In this document: positions 52,541 through 59,976 of the stretch, piece after piece
How positions within the stretch are numbered: the stretch's first letter is position 1
How the letters are laid out: every line of letters starts with the position of its first letter
Source: Streptomyces albofaciens JCM 4342
GTDB lineage: Bacteria; Actinomycetota; Actinomycetes; Streptomycetales; Streptomycetaceae
Assembly (NCBI RefSeq): GCF_008634025.1
Contig: NZ_PDCM01000001.1
Location: 2,477,501-2,541,500 of the forward strand
Length of the DNA stretch: 64,000 bases
Direction: 5' to 3'
The notes under the pieces: generated by a model
What the model saw: only the letters and a program-made list of their open reading frames with translations
The model's database searches: none
Told to the model about the DNA's origin: nothing
Position numbers and translations under genes: made by a program

Positions 52541-53269
52541 ATGTCACGCACCATCCTGGTCACCGGCGGCGCCACCGGCATCGGCCTGGCCGTCGCCCGC
52601 CACTTCGCCGCGCAGGGCGACGCGGTCACCGTCACCGGCCGCCGCCCCGCGCCCCTGGAGAAGGCCGCCGAGGAGACCGGCGCCCGCGCGGTCGTCTGCG
52701 ACCACACCGACCCCGCCGCGCTGGACCGCCTGCTCGCCGAACTGCCCGCCTCGATCAACGTCCTGGTCAACAACGCCGGCGGCAACACCGACCTGGACGA
52801 CGCGCCGGGCGACGACCTGGCCTCGTACGCCCGCGCCTTCCGCGCCAATCTCGACGCCAACCTGCTCACCGCCGCCCTCACCACCAAGGCCGTCGAGGCC
52901 CGGCTCGCCCCCGGCGGCGCCGTGGTGCACATCGGCTCGATCGCCGCGGACCGGGGCGCCGGCTCCCTGGGCGCGTACGGCGCGGCCAAGGCCGGGCTGA
53001 CCACCTGGAACCTCGACCTGGCGAACACGCTCGGCCCGCGCGGCATCACCGCCAACGTCGTCTCGCCCGGCTACATCGAGGACACCGAGTTCTTCCGGGA
53101 CCACCTCGCCGACGAGCGGCGCACCCAGCTGATCGCGCAGACCGCGACCGGCCGCGCGGGCCGTCCGGAGGACATCGCGGCGACGGTGGCGTTCCTGGCG
53201 TCCGAGGGGGCGCGGCACATCACGGGACAGGTGATCGGCGTCAACGGAGGGGCGTACATGAGCCGTTGA
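52541..53269 (+). CDS. SDR family oxidoreductase
   Basis: A 242-aa short-chain dehydrogenase. The Rossmann motif TGGATGIG is at 8-15, NNAGG at 77-81, and the catalytic Ser133, Tyr146 and Lys150 are in place (YGAAK). TGRRP at 32-36 indicates NADP(H) preference through its arginine pair. The start ATG 52541 is preferred to ATG 52517 because the fold begins there, GGGAG precedes it, and the upstream codons overlap the operator. It is the divergent partner of the MarR regulator; its substrate is unknown, with 3-oxoacyl reductases the closest general match. Confidence 0.9.
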   Translation: MSRTILVTGGATGIGLAVARHFAAQGDAVTVTGRRPAPLEKAAEETGARAVVCDHTDPAALDRLLAELPASINVLVNNAGGNTDLDDAPGDDLASYARAFRANLDANLLTAALTTKAVEARLAPGGAVVHIGSIAADRGAGSLGAYGAAKAGLTTWNLDLANTLGPRGITANVVSPGYIEDTEFFRDHLADERRTQLIAQTATGRAGRPEDIAATVAFLASEGARHITGQVIGVNGGAYMSR

Positions 53270-53357
53270 CCGAGTGGGGCGGGCCGGGGAGCCGTTCCCG
53301 CGCGCTCCTCCCTCGCCCCTCCCTCTCTCCTTCCTCTCTCCTTCCGCTGCGGGCCCT

Positions 53358-53828
53358 CTACGAGTCCTCGACGAGGCGGGCCGGGAAGCCGCCCTTGGCG
53401 ATCGGCCCCCACCGCAACGGCGTCACCCGGATCAGCGACTTGCCCTGCGTGAGCATCGCGGCACGGTATTCGTGCCAGTCCGGGTGCTCGCCCGCGATGT
53501 TGCGGTAGTACTCGACCAGCGGCTCGACCGAGTCCGGCGCGTCCAGGATCTCCGCCTCGCCGTCGACCTGCACCCAGGGGCCGTTCCACTCGTCCGACAG
53601 GACGAGCACGCTCACCGACGGGCTCCGGCGCGCGTTGCGCACCTTGGCCCGCTCCGGGTACGTGGCCATCACCAGGCGCCCGGAGTCGTCCACGCCGCAG
53701 GTCAGCGGGGACGCCTGCGGGGTGCCGTCGGAGCGGCGGGTGAGCAGGACCGCGCGGTGCCGGGAGCGGACGAAGTCCAGCAGGCCGTCGAGATCCACGC
53801 GGGTGTTGGTGGCGATGGAAGGGCTCAT
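53358..53828 (-). CDS. PPOX class F420-dependent oxidoreductase
   Basis: A 156-aa split-barrel flavin/F420-binding protein of the PPOX class. Family motifs include VLLTRRSDGTPQASPL, LVMATYPERAKVRNARRSP and VQVDGEAEILD. RVTPLRWGPIAKGGFPARL lies at the C-terminus. ATG 53828 is chosen because the family N-terminus starts there; the longer frame from 53861 adds only basic residues. Such enzymes reduce varied substrates with F420H2. No partner gene is evident, and the gene ends close to the convergent SDR gene. Confidence 0.88.
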   Translation of the reverse strand: MSPSIATNTRVDLDGLLDFVRSRHRAVLLTRRSDGTPQASPLTCGVDDSGRLVMATYPERAKVRNARRSPSVSVLVLSDEWNGPWVQVDGEAEILDAPDSVEPLVEYYRNIAGEHPDWHEYRAAMLTQGKSLIRVTPLRWGPIAKGGFPARLVEDS

Positions 53829-53893
53829 ACGGGCGAGCCTAGGCGGTGGAGTGCGCTCCAAGGAGGGTGTGACATTCCTGGGGGCGGCGGTTC

Positions 53894-54295
53894 GTGCCGT
53901 CCACGCTATTGACTAAAAGTCAGCGTGGCACGACGCTGCTGGGCAGCCGTCGTAGCCGCACCCCGGGAGGACCGGTGGGTACAGGTATAGGCACAGGCAC
54001 GGGAACGGGAACGGGAACGGGTGCCGGCAAAGGTTCCGGTTCCGATACAGGTACGGACGCACAAGCCGGCGCGGGTCCGGACTCCGCTGCCCTGCGCGAA
54101 CTGGCCGAAGCGCTCGGCGCACCGCCGCCGCCCGGCCTCGCCGCCGCCGCGCCCGAAGGACTCGCCCTCCTGGCGCGCGCGGTGCGCGCCCGCCGCGAGA
54201 GCCACGCCGCCGGCCTCAACGACGCGGCCGAAGCGGCCTTGCAGTTGGTGCCCGCCCTCGCTCGCGGCCCCGTACGCCGCATTCTCTTCCGCTGA
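53894..54295 (+). CDS. Hypothetical protein with Gly-Thr repeat linker
   Basis: A 133-aa protein. Residues 25-60 are Gly/Thr dipeptide repeats encoded by a 6-bp DNA repeat (GGAACG/GGCACG types, about 53990-54040). The C-terminal half (about 65-133) is predicted helical: DSAALRELAEALGA, GLALLARAVRARRE and LNDAAEAALQLVPALARG. Conserved homologues were not identifiable by eye. It may belong with the helical-repeat protein gene that follows after the minisatellite. The GTG start at 53894 is uncertain. Confidence 0.55.
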   Translation: MPSTLLTKSQRGTTLLGSRRSRTPGGPVGTGIGTGTGTGTGTGAGKGSGSDTGTDAQAGAGPDSAALRELAEALGAPPPPGLAAAAPEGLALLARAVRARRESHAAGLNDAAEAALQLVPALARGPVRRILFR

Positions 54296-54317
54296 CCTGA
54301 GGAATGACCTGAGGGCT

Positions 54318-54437
54318 GATCCGCCGACCGATCCACCGACTGATCCACCGACTGATCCACCGACTGATCCACCGACTGATCCACCGACTGATCCACCGAC
54401 TGATCCATCGGCTGGTCCGTCGACTGACCCATCGACC
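54318..54437 (+). repeat. 12-bp minisatellite, about ten copies
   Basis: Unit GATCCACCGACT repeats in tandem from 54318 to 54437. The six central copies (54330-54401) are identical, while the first and last three are diverged. Because 12 is a multiple of three, one plus-strand frame reads (DPPT)n and runs to a stop at 54471-54473 overlapping the next gene's GTG. A copy-number-variable linker or leader is therefore possible. Confidence 0.9.
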
Positions 54438-54469
54438 CTGCCGATCCCGCTGACCCCGCCGACCGGACG

Positions 54470-55582
54470 GTGACCCCCATGGACACGCTCAGCAACCGCG
54501 CCGAGGCGCAGAAGATCGCCCAGTTGCTCGACGTCCTGCCGGAACAGCTGGACTTCCTGCACGGGCTGCCCGCCGAGGACGTGCGGCAGCTCCGCGCCCG
54601 TACCGTCGACGCGCTCCACGACGACGTGCCGGACATGCTCGACCGCATCGCCGCCGCCACCAAGCTCGTCCCGGCCGGGGTCGCCGCCGCCATCTCGCAG
54701 AAGGCCCTCGGGCCGCGACTCGCCGCCTCCGTGGCCGGACGGCTGGAACCGGCGCGCGCCGCCGACATCATCGAGAAGCTGCCGGTCGCCTTCACCGCCG
54801 AGTCCTGCGGCCACCTCGACCCCCGCCGCATCGCCGCGATAGTCGACCGGCTGGACGAGGACCTGGTGGTCCGTATCGCCGTCGCCCTCGCCGAGCGCGG
54901 CGACCACCTGACGATGGGCCGTTTCGTCGGCCACCTGCGCGAGGGCGCCCTGCGGCGCATACTCCAGCTCATCGACGACGATGTGGTGCTGCGCGTCGGA
55001 TTCTTCATCGACATGCCCGAACGCCTCGACGCCATCCTGGAACTGATGGGGGAGGAGCGGCTGACCTCGGTGGTGGCCACGGCCGGTGACGGGCTCTGGC
55101 CCGAGGCGCTGGCCGTGGCCGGGCTGGCCGGGCCCGAGCGGCGCGCCCGGATGGCGGCGCTGGCCGCCCGCCAGGACCCCGTACGGCTGGACGGGCTGGT
55201 GCGCACCGCACACGAACAGGGCCTGTGGGAGGCGCTGTTGCCGCTGGTGGCGCTGCTGTCCGAGGAGGACCGGCGCGCGGTGGCCGCGCTGCCGTCGCTG
55301 CGTGACGCCCAGGTGCTCGGCGGGGTGGTGCGGGCGGTGGTGGCGACCGGGCTGTGGGCGGAATTCCTGCCCCTGGTGAGCGTGTTGCCGCCGGAGTCGC
55401 GCAAGGCGGTGGCGGACGCGGCGGGGGAGTTGCCGGACGCGGAGCTGGACGCGATGGTGCTGGACGTGGAGAAGCGCGACCTGTGGGGCGCGGTGCTGCC
55501 CCTGGTGGAGTTGATGGACGACCCCGCCAAGGAGCGGGTGTTCGCGCTGCCGTCCTTCCAGGAGCGGGGGCGGCAGGGGTAA
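54470..55582 (+). CDS. Helical-repeat protein resembling MgtE N-domain repeats
   Basis: A 370-aa protein made of short paired helices. ARAADIIEKLPVAFTAESCG, HLDPRRIAAIVDRL and EDLVVRIAVALAERGDH recall the superhelical MgtE intracellular N domain, but there is no CBS pair or membrane domain. Later parts (LPLVALLSEEDRRAVAALPS; LPLVSVLPPESRKAVADAAG; LPLVELMDDPAKERVFALPS) form a visible triplicate repeat of about 50 residues. It is soluble, with no cysteine-based site. The start is GTG 54470 or ATG 54479. The role is unknown; a scaffold or regulatory function is a guess. Confidence 0.75.
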   Translation: MTPMDTLSNRAEAQKIAQLLDVLPEQLDFLHGLPAEDVRQLRARTVDALHDDVPDMLDRIAAATKLVPAGVAAAISQKALGPRLAASVAGRLEPARAADIIEKLPVAFTAESCGHLDPRRIAAIVDRLDEDLVVRIAVALAERGDHLTMGRFVGHLREGALRRILQLIDDDVVLRVGFFIDMPERLDAILELMGEERLTSVVATAGDGLWPEALAVAGLAGPERRARMAALAARQDPVRLDGLVRTAHEQGLWEALLPLVALLSEEDRRAVAALPSLRDAQVLGGVVRAVVATGLWAEFLPLVSVLPPESRKAVADAAGELPDAELDAMVLDVEKRDLWGAVLPLVELMDDPAKERVFALPSFQERGRQG

Positions 55583-55677
55583 CGGGGGCGGCGGTCGGCG
55601 GACGTTCGCCGTCGGCCCAATTCGCCCCGGGCGCAAAGCGGGTGACCCGTGAAGGGCCGCCCGTTAGCGTCCCGATC

Positions 55678-56460
55678 ATGGATGCCTCTTCGGACACCAC
55701 ACCCACCACAACCACTGCCGCGCCCGCCCCCGCCGCTCCCGGCCGGATGGCCCCCGGCATCTGGCACGTGCCGTTCCCGGTCGGACACGTCTACCTCGTA
55801 CGGCTTTCCGACGGCGGGTTCGCGGCCGTCGACACCGGCGTGCCGGGCTCGGCCCCCGCCGTCCTGGACGCGCTGGCCGCCATCGGCGGCCGGCCGGACG
55901 CGCTGCGGCAGATCGTGATCACCCACTTCCACATCGACCACATGGGCTCCGCCGCCGATCTGGTGGCCGCCACCGGCGCCCGGGTCCTGGCGGGCGCGGC
56001 GGACGCCCCGTACATCCGCGGCACCGCCACCGAGCCGACGCCGCTCCTCACCGCCAAGGAGCGGGCCCTGCACGAACAGGCCCTGGCGGGGCTCGCCGCG
56101 GCGGGCACGCCGCCGCTCCGGCACGTCCGGGTGGACACCGAACTCCACGACGGCGACACCCTCGACGGCTGGCCGGAGGGGACCCGCGTCCTGCACGTCC
56201 CGGGTCACACGCCGGGCAGCATCGTCCTCCACCTGCCCGCCGCCGGCGTGCTGTTCACCGGCGACACCATGGGCCTGGGGCCGGACGGCCGCCTCGTCCT
56301 CGGCCCGTTCAACGTCGACCGGGACGAGGCCGTCGCCTCCTTCCGGCGGCTCGCGGCGCTGCCCGGCGTGGACACCCTGTGCGTCTCGCACGGCGAACCG
56401 CTCCGCACCGGCGCGGCGCGCGCCCTCCAGGAGGCCGCGCCGGAGACCGACTGGCTGTGA
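55678..56460 (+). CDS. MBL-fold metallohydrolase
   Basis: A 260-aa metallo-beta-lactamase-fold enzyme. The zinc motif HFHIDH is at 83-88, a further metal ligand lies in VPGHTPGS, the bridging Asp in LFTGDTMG and the final His in CVSHGEP. A Thr/Ala/Pro-rich N-terminus of about 22 residues precedes the fold. ATG 55678 directly precedes this; upstream codons are in the intergenic region. The family is broad (glyoxalase II-like, lactonases), so no substrate is offered. A long stem-loop follows the gene. Confidence 0.92.
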   Translation: MDASSDTTPTTTTAAPAPAAPGRMAPGIWHVPFPVGHVYLVRLSDGGFAAVDTGVPGSAPAVLDALAAIGGRPDALRQIVITHFHIDHMGSAADLVAATGARVLAGAADAPYIRGTATEPTPLLTAKERALHEQALAGLAAAGTPPLRHVRVDTELHDGDTLDGWPEGTRVLHVPGHTPGSIVLHLPAAGVLFTGDTMGLGPDGRLVLGPFNVDRDEAVASFRRLAALPGVDTLCVSHGEPLRTGAARALQEAAPETDWL

Positions 56461-56483
56461 GGCGGGTGACCTGACCCGCGCGA

Positions 56484-56527
56484 ACGGGCACGGGCGGCGG
56501 GCCGGATTCCCGGCCGTCCGTGCCCGT
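56484..56527 (+). terminator. Terminator after the MBL-fold gene
   Basis: ACGGGCACGG (56484-56493) pairs with CCGTGCCCGT (56518-56527), and an inner GGCCGG-ATTC-CCGGCC stem lies within. The combined hairpin is one of the strongest in the window. Confidence 0.75.
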
Positions 56528-56612
56528 CGCGTACGGGCAGAATGTCGCGTACGGGAGAACAGGCCGGCGCGCCGCCCGACCGCGGTGCCGGAGGTGACAG
56601 AAAGGTTCCGTC

Positions 56613-57308
56613 ATGCAGCTGCACACCCACGAGTGGGGGACCGGTGACCGGCTCGCGGTGCTGGTCCACGGCATCATGTCGGACCACCGCACCTGGCGCC
56701 GGGTGGGCCCGGCGCTGGCCGACCGCGGTTACCGGGTCATCGCCGTCGACCTGCGCGGCCACGGCGCGAGCCCGCGCGGCCCCTACAGTGACGCGCTGTT
56801 CGCCGACGACCTGGTGGAGACCCTGCCCGCGGGCGCGGAACTGGCGCTGGGGCACTCCCTCGGCGCGTTGGCGCTGTCGCTGGCCGTGGAACGGCTGCGC
56901 CCGAAGCGCGCGGTCTACTCGGACCCGGCCTGGACCCGCGGCAACACGCAGCTGCCGATGGATCCCGCGCTGTTCGCGGAGTTCAAGCGCGCCACCCCGC
57001 AGATGGTGCGCAGCTTCAACCCGTGCTGGGAGGAAGCCGACGTACAGCTGGAACTGGCGACGATCGACGCCTGGGACGAGGCCAGCGCGTACGCCCTGTC
57101 CGGCAGCCACCGCGAAGAGCGCATACCGGAGCGGGCGGTCGTGCCCTCCCTGGTGCAGGTGGCGGGGGAGGGCTTCCTCTTCACGGAGGCGGACAAGGAG
57201 CGGGTGGTGGCGCGCGGCTTCGAGGTGCGCACGGTCGAGGGCGCCGGGCACGTCATCCACCGGGACGACTTCGACGGCTTCATGAAGTCGCTGGAGGGCT
57301 GGATCTAG
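56613..57308 (+). CDS. Alpha/beta hydrolase
   Basis: A 231-aa alpha/beta-hydrolase fold protein. VLVHGIMSDHRTW forms the oxyanion loop, the nucleophile is Ser82 in LGHSLGALAL, and the general base is His213 in GAGHVIHRDDF. The cap region (about 110-165) is short and helical. The ATG at 56613 is 11 bp after a GGAGG. The substrate is unknown. It ends 242 bp before the ECF sigma operon. Confidence 0.92.
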   Translation: MQLHTHEWGTGDRLAVLVHGIMSDHRTWRRVGPALADRGYRVIAVDLRGHGASPRGPYSDALFADDLVETLPAGAELALGHSLGALALSLAVERLRPKRAVYSDPAWTRGNTQLPMDPALFAEFKRATPQMVRSFNPCWEEADVQLELATIDAWDEASAYALSGSHREERIPERAVVPSLVQVAGEGFLFTEADKERVVARGFEVRTVEGAGHVIHRDDFDGFMKSLEGWI

Positions 57309-57444
57309 TCGTGGGAGGGCCGGAACCGGTGGAAGTCGCCCGGCCCGGAGCGCGCTTGCCGGAATTGATGCCGAATGTTCAAAGTTGTACCACTGGTCGT
57401 CCGGCCACCCGCGGTGCGGGGCGCGGGTGTGCCGCCGGGGTGTT

Positions 57445-57474
57445 TTGCCGCGCTCGACGGCGGCTGATTAGGGT
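57445..57474 (+). promoter_or_regulatory. Likely housekeeping promoter of the sigma factor operon
   Basis: TTGCCG (57445-57450) and TAGGGT (57469-57474) are 18 bp apart, close to the HrdB consensus TTGACr-N16-18-TAGrrT. Transcription would start near 57481, 70 bp before the sigma factor ATG. Confidence 0.5.
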
Positions 57475-57550
57475 GTGGTCCGTGGTAGTAGCAACCACCC
57501 GCTCCCGGCCTGCGGACCGGCGTCCCGAATCCCCCTGAGGCAGCACGACG

Positions 57551-58162
57551 ATGACCGAACCGGCGATTGCGGCCCGAGGCCCTGCCGCCGCGCCGGAGCG
57601 CCCCGGGCCGGCCCTTCCGCCGCCCGCGCGGCGGTTCACCGAGGACCGCATCACCAGCCTCGTCCTGACCTACCGTCAGCCGCTGTTACGGTACGTCACC
57701 GGCCTGCTGCCCGCCGACCCGCAGCGCGCGGAGGACGTCGTCCAGGAAACGCTGCTGCGCGCCTGGCAGGAAAGCGACATCTCGCGCGTCCGGGACACCC
57801 GGCGCGAGGCCGGATGGGAACCGGGACTGCCCTGGCTGTTCAGGGTCGCCCGCAACGTCGTGATCGACTGGAGCCGGCGCGACAGCTCCCGGCCGGTCGT
57901 GCCGACCGGGCTGCCGCCGGAGACGGCCGGCCCCGCGGACGAGATCGCGCACGTCGTGGAGCGGACGCACGTCGTCGAGTTGCTCGCCCAACTGTCCCGC
58001 CCCCATCGAGAGGTTCTGGTGTACACATACCTGCTCGGCTGTTCCGGCCCCGACACGGCGCACGCGCTGGGCATACCGCCCGGCACGGTGAAGTCCCGGC
58101 TGCACCACGCCATGCACCACCTGCGGCGGGCGGCCGCGCCCGAGGCCGGGGAGCGCGGATGA
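57551..58162 (+). CDS. ECF-type RNA polymerase sigma factor
   Basis: A 203-aa group 4 sigma factor. Region 2 runs about 38-105 (YRQPLLRYVTGLLPADPQRA, EDVVQETLLRAWQE, WLFRVARNVVIDWSRR). Region 4 covers about 135-195 (LSRPHREVLVYTYLLGCSG, IPPGTVKSRLHHAMHHLR). No anti-sigma factor with a zinc motif is next to it; instead its stop overlaps the next gene by 4 bp (ATGA), a membrane protein that could serve as the regulator. The N-terminal 30 residues are Pro/Ala-rich. Confidence 0.92.
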   Translation: MTEPAIAARGPAAAPERPGPALPPPARRFTEDRITSLVLTYRQPLLRYVTGLLPADPQRAEDVVQETLLRAWQESDISRVRDTRREAGWEPGLPWLFRVARNVVIDWSRRDSSRPVVPTGLPPETAGPADEIAHVVERTHVVELLAQLSRPHREVLVYTYLLGCSGPDTAHALGIPPGTVKSRLHHAMHHLRRAAAPEAGERG

Positions 58163-59976
58163 GCGGCGTCGGCCACCCGGCGCCGCCGGGCCCGGCGGCG
58201 GCGCACGCACCGCTGCCGCTGGCCCTCGGCATGCCGGACCGCAACTCCTGGCTGATCCTCATCGGCTTCCTCGTCGCGCTCGTCCTGATCCTCTGGCTCA
58301 TCGGCCGTGCCGTGCGCAAACAGGGCGGCTTCCGCCGCGCCTGCCGCCGGATCGCCTGGGAGGTCCGGATGACCGCGCGCGCGTTCACCGCGCCGCTGCG
58401 CGCCTACCGGCGCCACCGGCGCTGCGCCCGCACGCTCGCCGCGTACTTCGCCGACCCGGCCGCCTACGCCACCTCGCGCGCCGCGCTGGACCGCGCGGAC
58501 GCGGACGCGGGCGACGGCTGCTACGCACCGGCCGTCCAGCTCGCGCAGACCCGCGACCGGGTGCGCGTCGTCGTGGCGGGCCGCGACCCGGCCGGTGCCG
58601 CCGGGCCGGCCCTGCCCTGGACGGACGCGTCGGGCGAGCCGGGGGAGTGGACCTGGTCCGCACCGGCCGACGCGGTACGGGGCCCCGCCGGCCACGGCCG
58701 GGCCGTACGGCTGCCGCTCGTGCTGGGCGTGGACCGCAGGACGCCGGGCGTGGTGCTCGTCGACTGGCTGCGCGGTCCCGCGGCGCTGGGCGTCGAGGGC
58801 GACCCCCAGGTGTCCCGCAGCGTGCTCCAGGCGCTGGCCGCGCAGGTGGACCGGATGCCCGACGGGCCGCCCGTCCTGATCACCGCGGGCGTCCACCCGC
58901 GCTTCCCGGGCCGTCCGCTGGACGACGTGCTCGCGGAACTCGCCGCCGGAATCCCCGGCCAGAGGCCGGAAGCGCAGGGGCCGGACGCTCAGGATCCGGA
59001 CGCGACGGCGGTGCCGGTGGTGGTCTGCTGGGCGCCCGCACCCGAACAGGCGGCACGGCTCGCGGACCTGTGCGCACGGGGCCGCGCCCGCGCCCTCGTC
59101 GGCGGCCGGCTGCCCGGCGCCTGCTGGGTCCTGCACGCCGAGCCGGACGGGCGGCTGCTCGGCCCCGGGCCGCGGGTGGACGTGGAGTCGCCCGCGCTCG
59201 GCCCGGCCGTGGCCCGCGCGGTACGGCGGCGGCAGCCCGCGCCGTACTGCGTGCTGCCGGGGGCCGGTATGGCTACGGGTCCGGGGACAGACACTGGTAC
59301 GGGGGCAACTGGGCCTGTACCCGCGCAGGCGGACCTGCGCAAGCCGGCGCCCGCACCCGAGCCGGAGCCCGCCCCCGTACGGCAGGCACAGCCCGCGCCG
59401 GACCTGCGGAAACCGGAACCCGCCCCGGACTCCACCGGTCCTCAGTCCTCCCCGGACTTCGCCGGTCCTCAGTCCTCCCTGGACTCCACCGGTCCTCAGT
59501 CCTCCCCGGACTTCGCCGAGCCCGTACGGGAACCGGCAGCCGCCGTACGCCCGCCCGAGCCGGAGACCGGCCCCACCGCGCCCCCGCAGGCAGCCCGTAG
59601 GGACGGCGCGCCGCGCGAATCCGCGGCACTGAGCGCCGACTTCGCCGAGCCCGAACCCGAGCCGGGCATGGGCACGGGCACCTCCGCACCGGCCCCGGCC
59701 CAGTCCCCGGCCCCTGCGCAGCCCTCAACCACGCCCGCCCACCGCCCGGCCGAAGCCTCCCCGGCGCCCGCCTCCGGCACCGCGTCCGCCTCCGGCACCG
59801 CGCCCGCCCCCGGCGCCGACTTCGCGGAGCCGGACTTCGCGGAACCGGACCTGGCCGAGCCCGGGTCCGCCGCCGCGCCGCCCGGCCTGGCCGGGGTGTC
59901 CGCCGCGGGCACCTCCGAAGCCGACTCCGACCCCGCCCCCGGCGATCCCCAGGAACGGACTCCCCGAACCCCGTGA
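58159..59976 (+). CDS. Proline-rich membrane protein linked to an EssC-like ATPase
   Basis: A 605-aa protein with one predicted membrane helix (about 30-50, WLILIGFLVALVLILWLIG). A folded domain of about 65-370 follows, with no recognised motif (contains VRVVVAGRDPAG, VVLVDWLRGP, and LGVEGDPQ). The last 230 residues are Pro/Ala/Glu-rich with repeats such as STGPQSSPDFA and DFAEPDFAEPDLAEP, the first being a 54-bp DNA repeat starting at 59428 and 59482. Both ends overlap the neighbours (ATGA, GTGA). It is probably a structural or anti-sigma-like partner of the sigma factor and of the ATPase. Confidence 0.75.
   Translation: MSGVGHPAPPGPAAAHAPLPLALGMPDRNSWLILIGFLVALVLILWLIGRAVRKQGGFRRACRRIAWEVRMTARAFTAPLRAYRRHRRCARTLAAYFADPAAYATSRAALDRADADAGDGCYAPAVQLAQTRDRVRVVVAGRDPAGAAGPALPWTDASGEPGEWTWSAPADAVRGPAGHGRAVRLPLVLGVDRRTPGVVLVDWLRGPAALGVEGDPQVSRSVLQALAAQVDRMPDGPPVLITAGVHPRFPGRPLDDVLAELAAGIPGQRPEAQGPDAQDPDATAVPVVVCWAPAPEQAARLADLCARGRARALVGGRLPGACWVLHAEPDGRLLGPGPRVDVESPALGPAVARAVRRRQPAPYCVLPGAGMATGPGTDTGTGATGPVPAQADLRKPAPAPEPEPAPVRQAQPAPDLRKPEPAPDSTGPQSSPDFAGPQSSLDSTGPQSSPDFAEPVREPAAAVRPPEPETGPTAPPQAARRDGAPRESAALSADFAEPEPEPGMGTGTSAPAPAQSPAPAQPSTTPAHRPAEASPAPASGTASASGTAPAPGADFAEPDFAEPDLAEPGSAAAPPGLAGVSAAGTSEADSDPAPGDPQERTPRTP

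Noticed and set aside
54318..54437. CRISPR array
   Set aside because: The units are 12 bp and contiguous, without spacers, so this is a minisatellite.
57482..57498. GTGGT-N7-ACCAC palindrome before the sigma factor gene
   Set aside because: Arms of only five bases with a common composition; too weak to call an operator.
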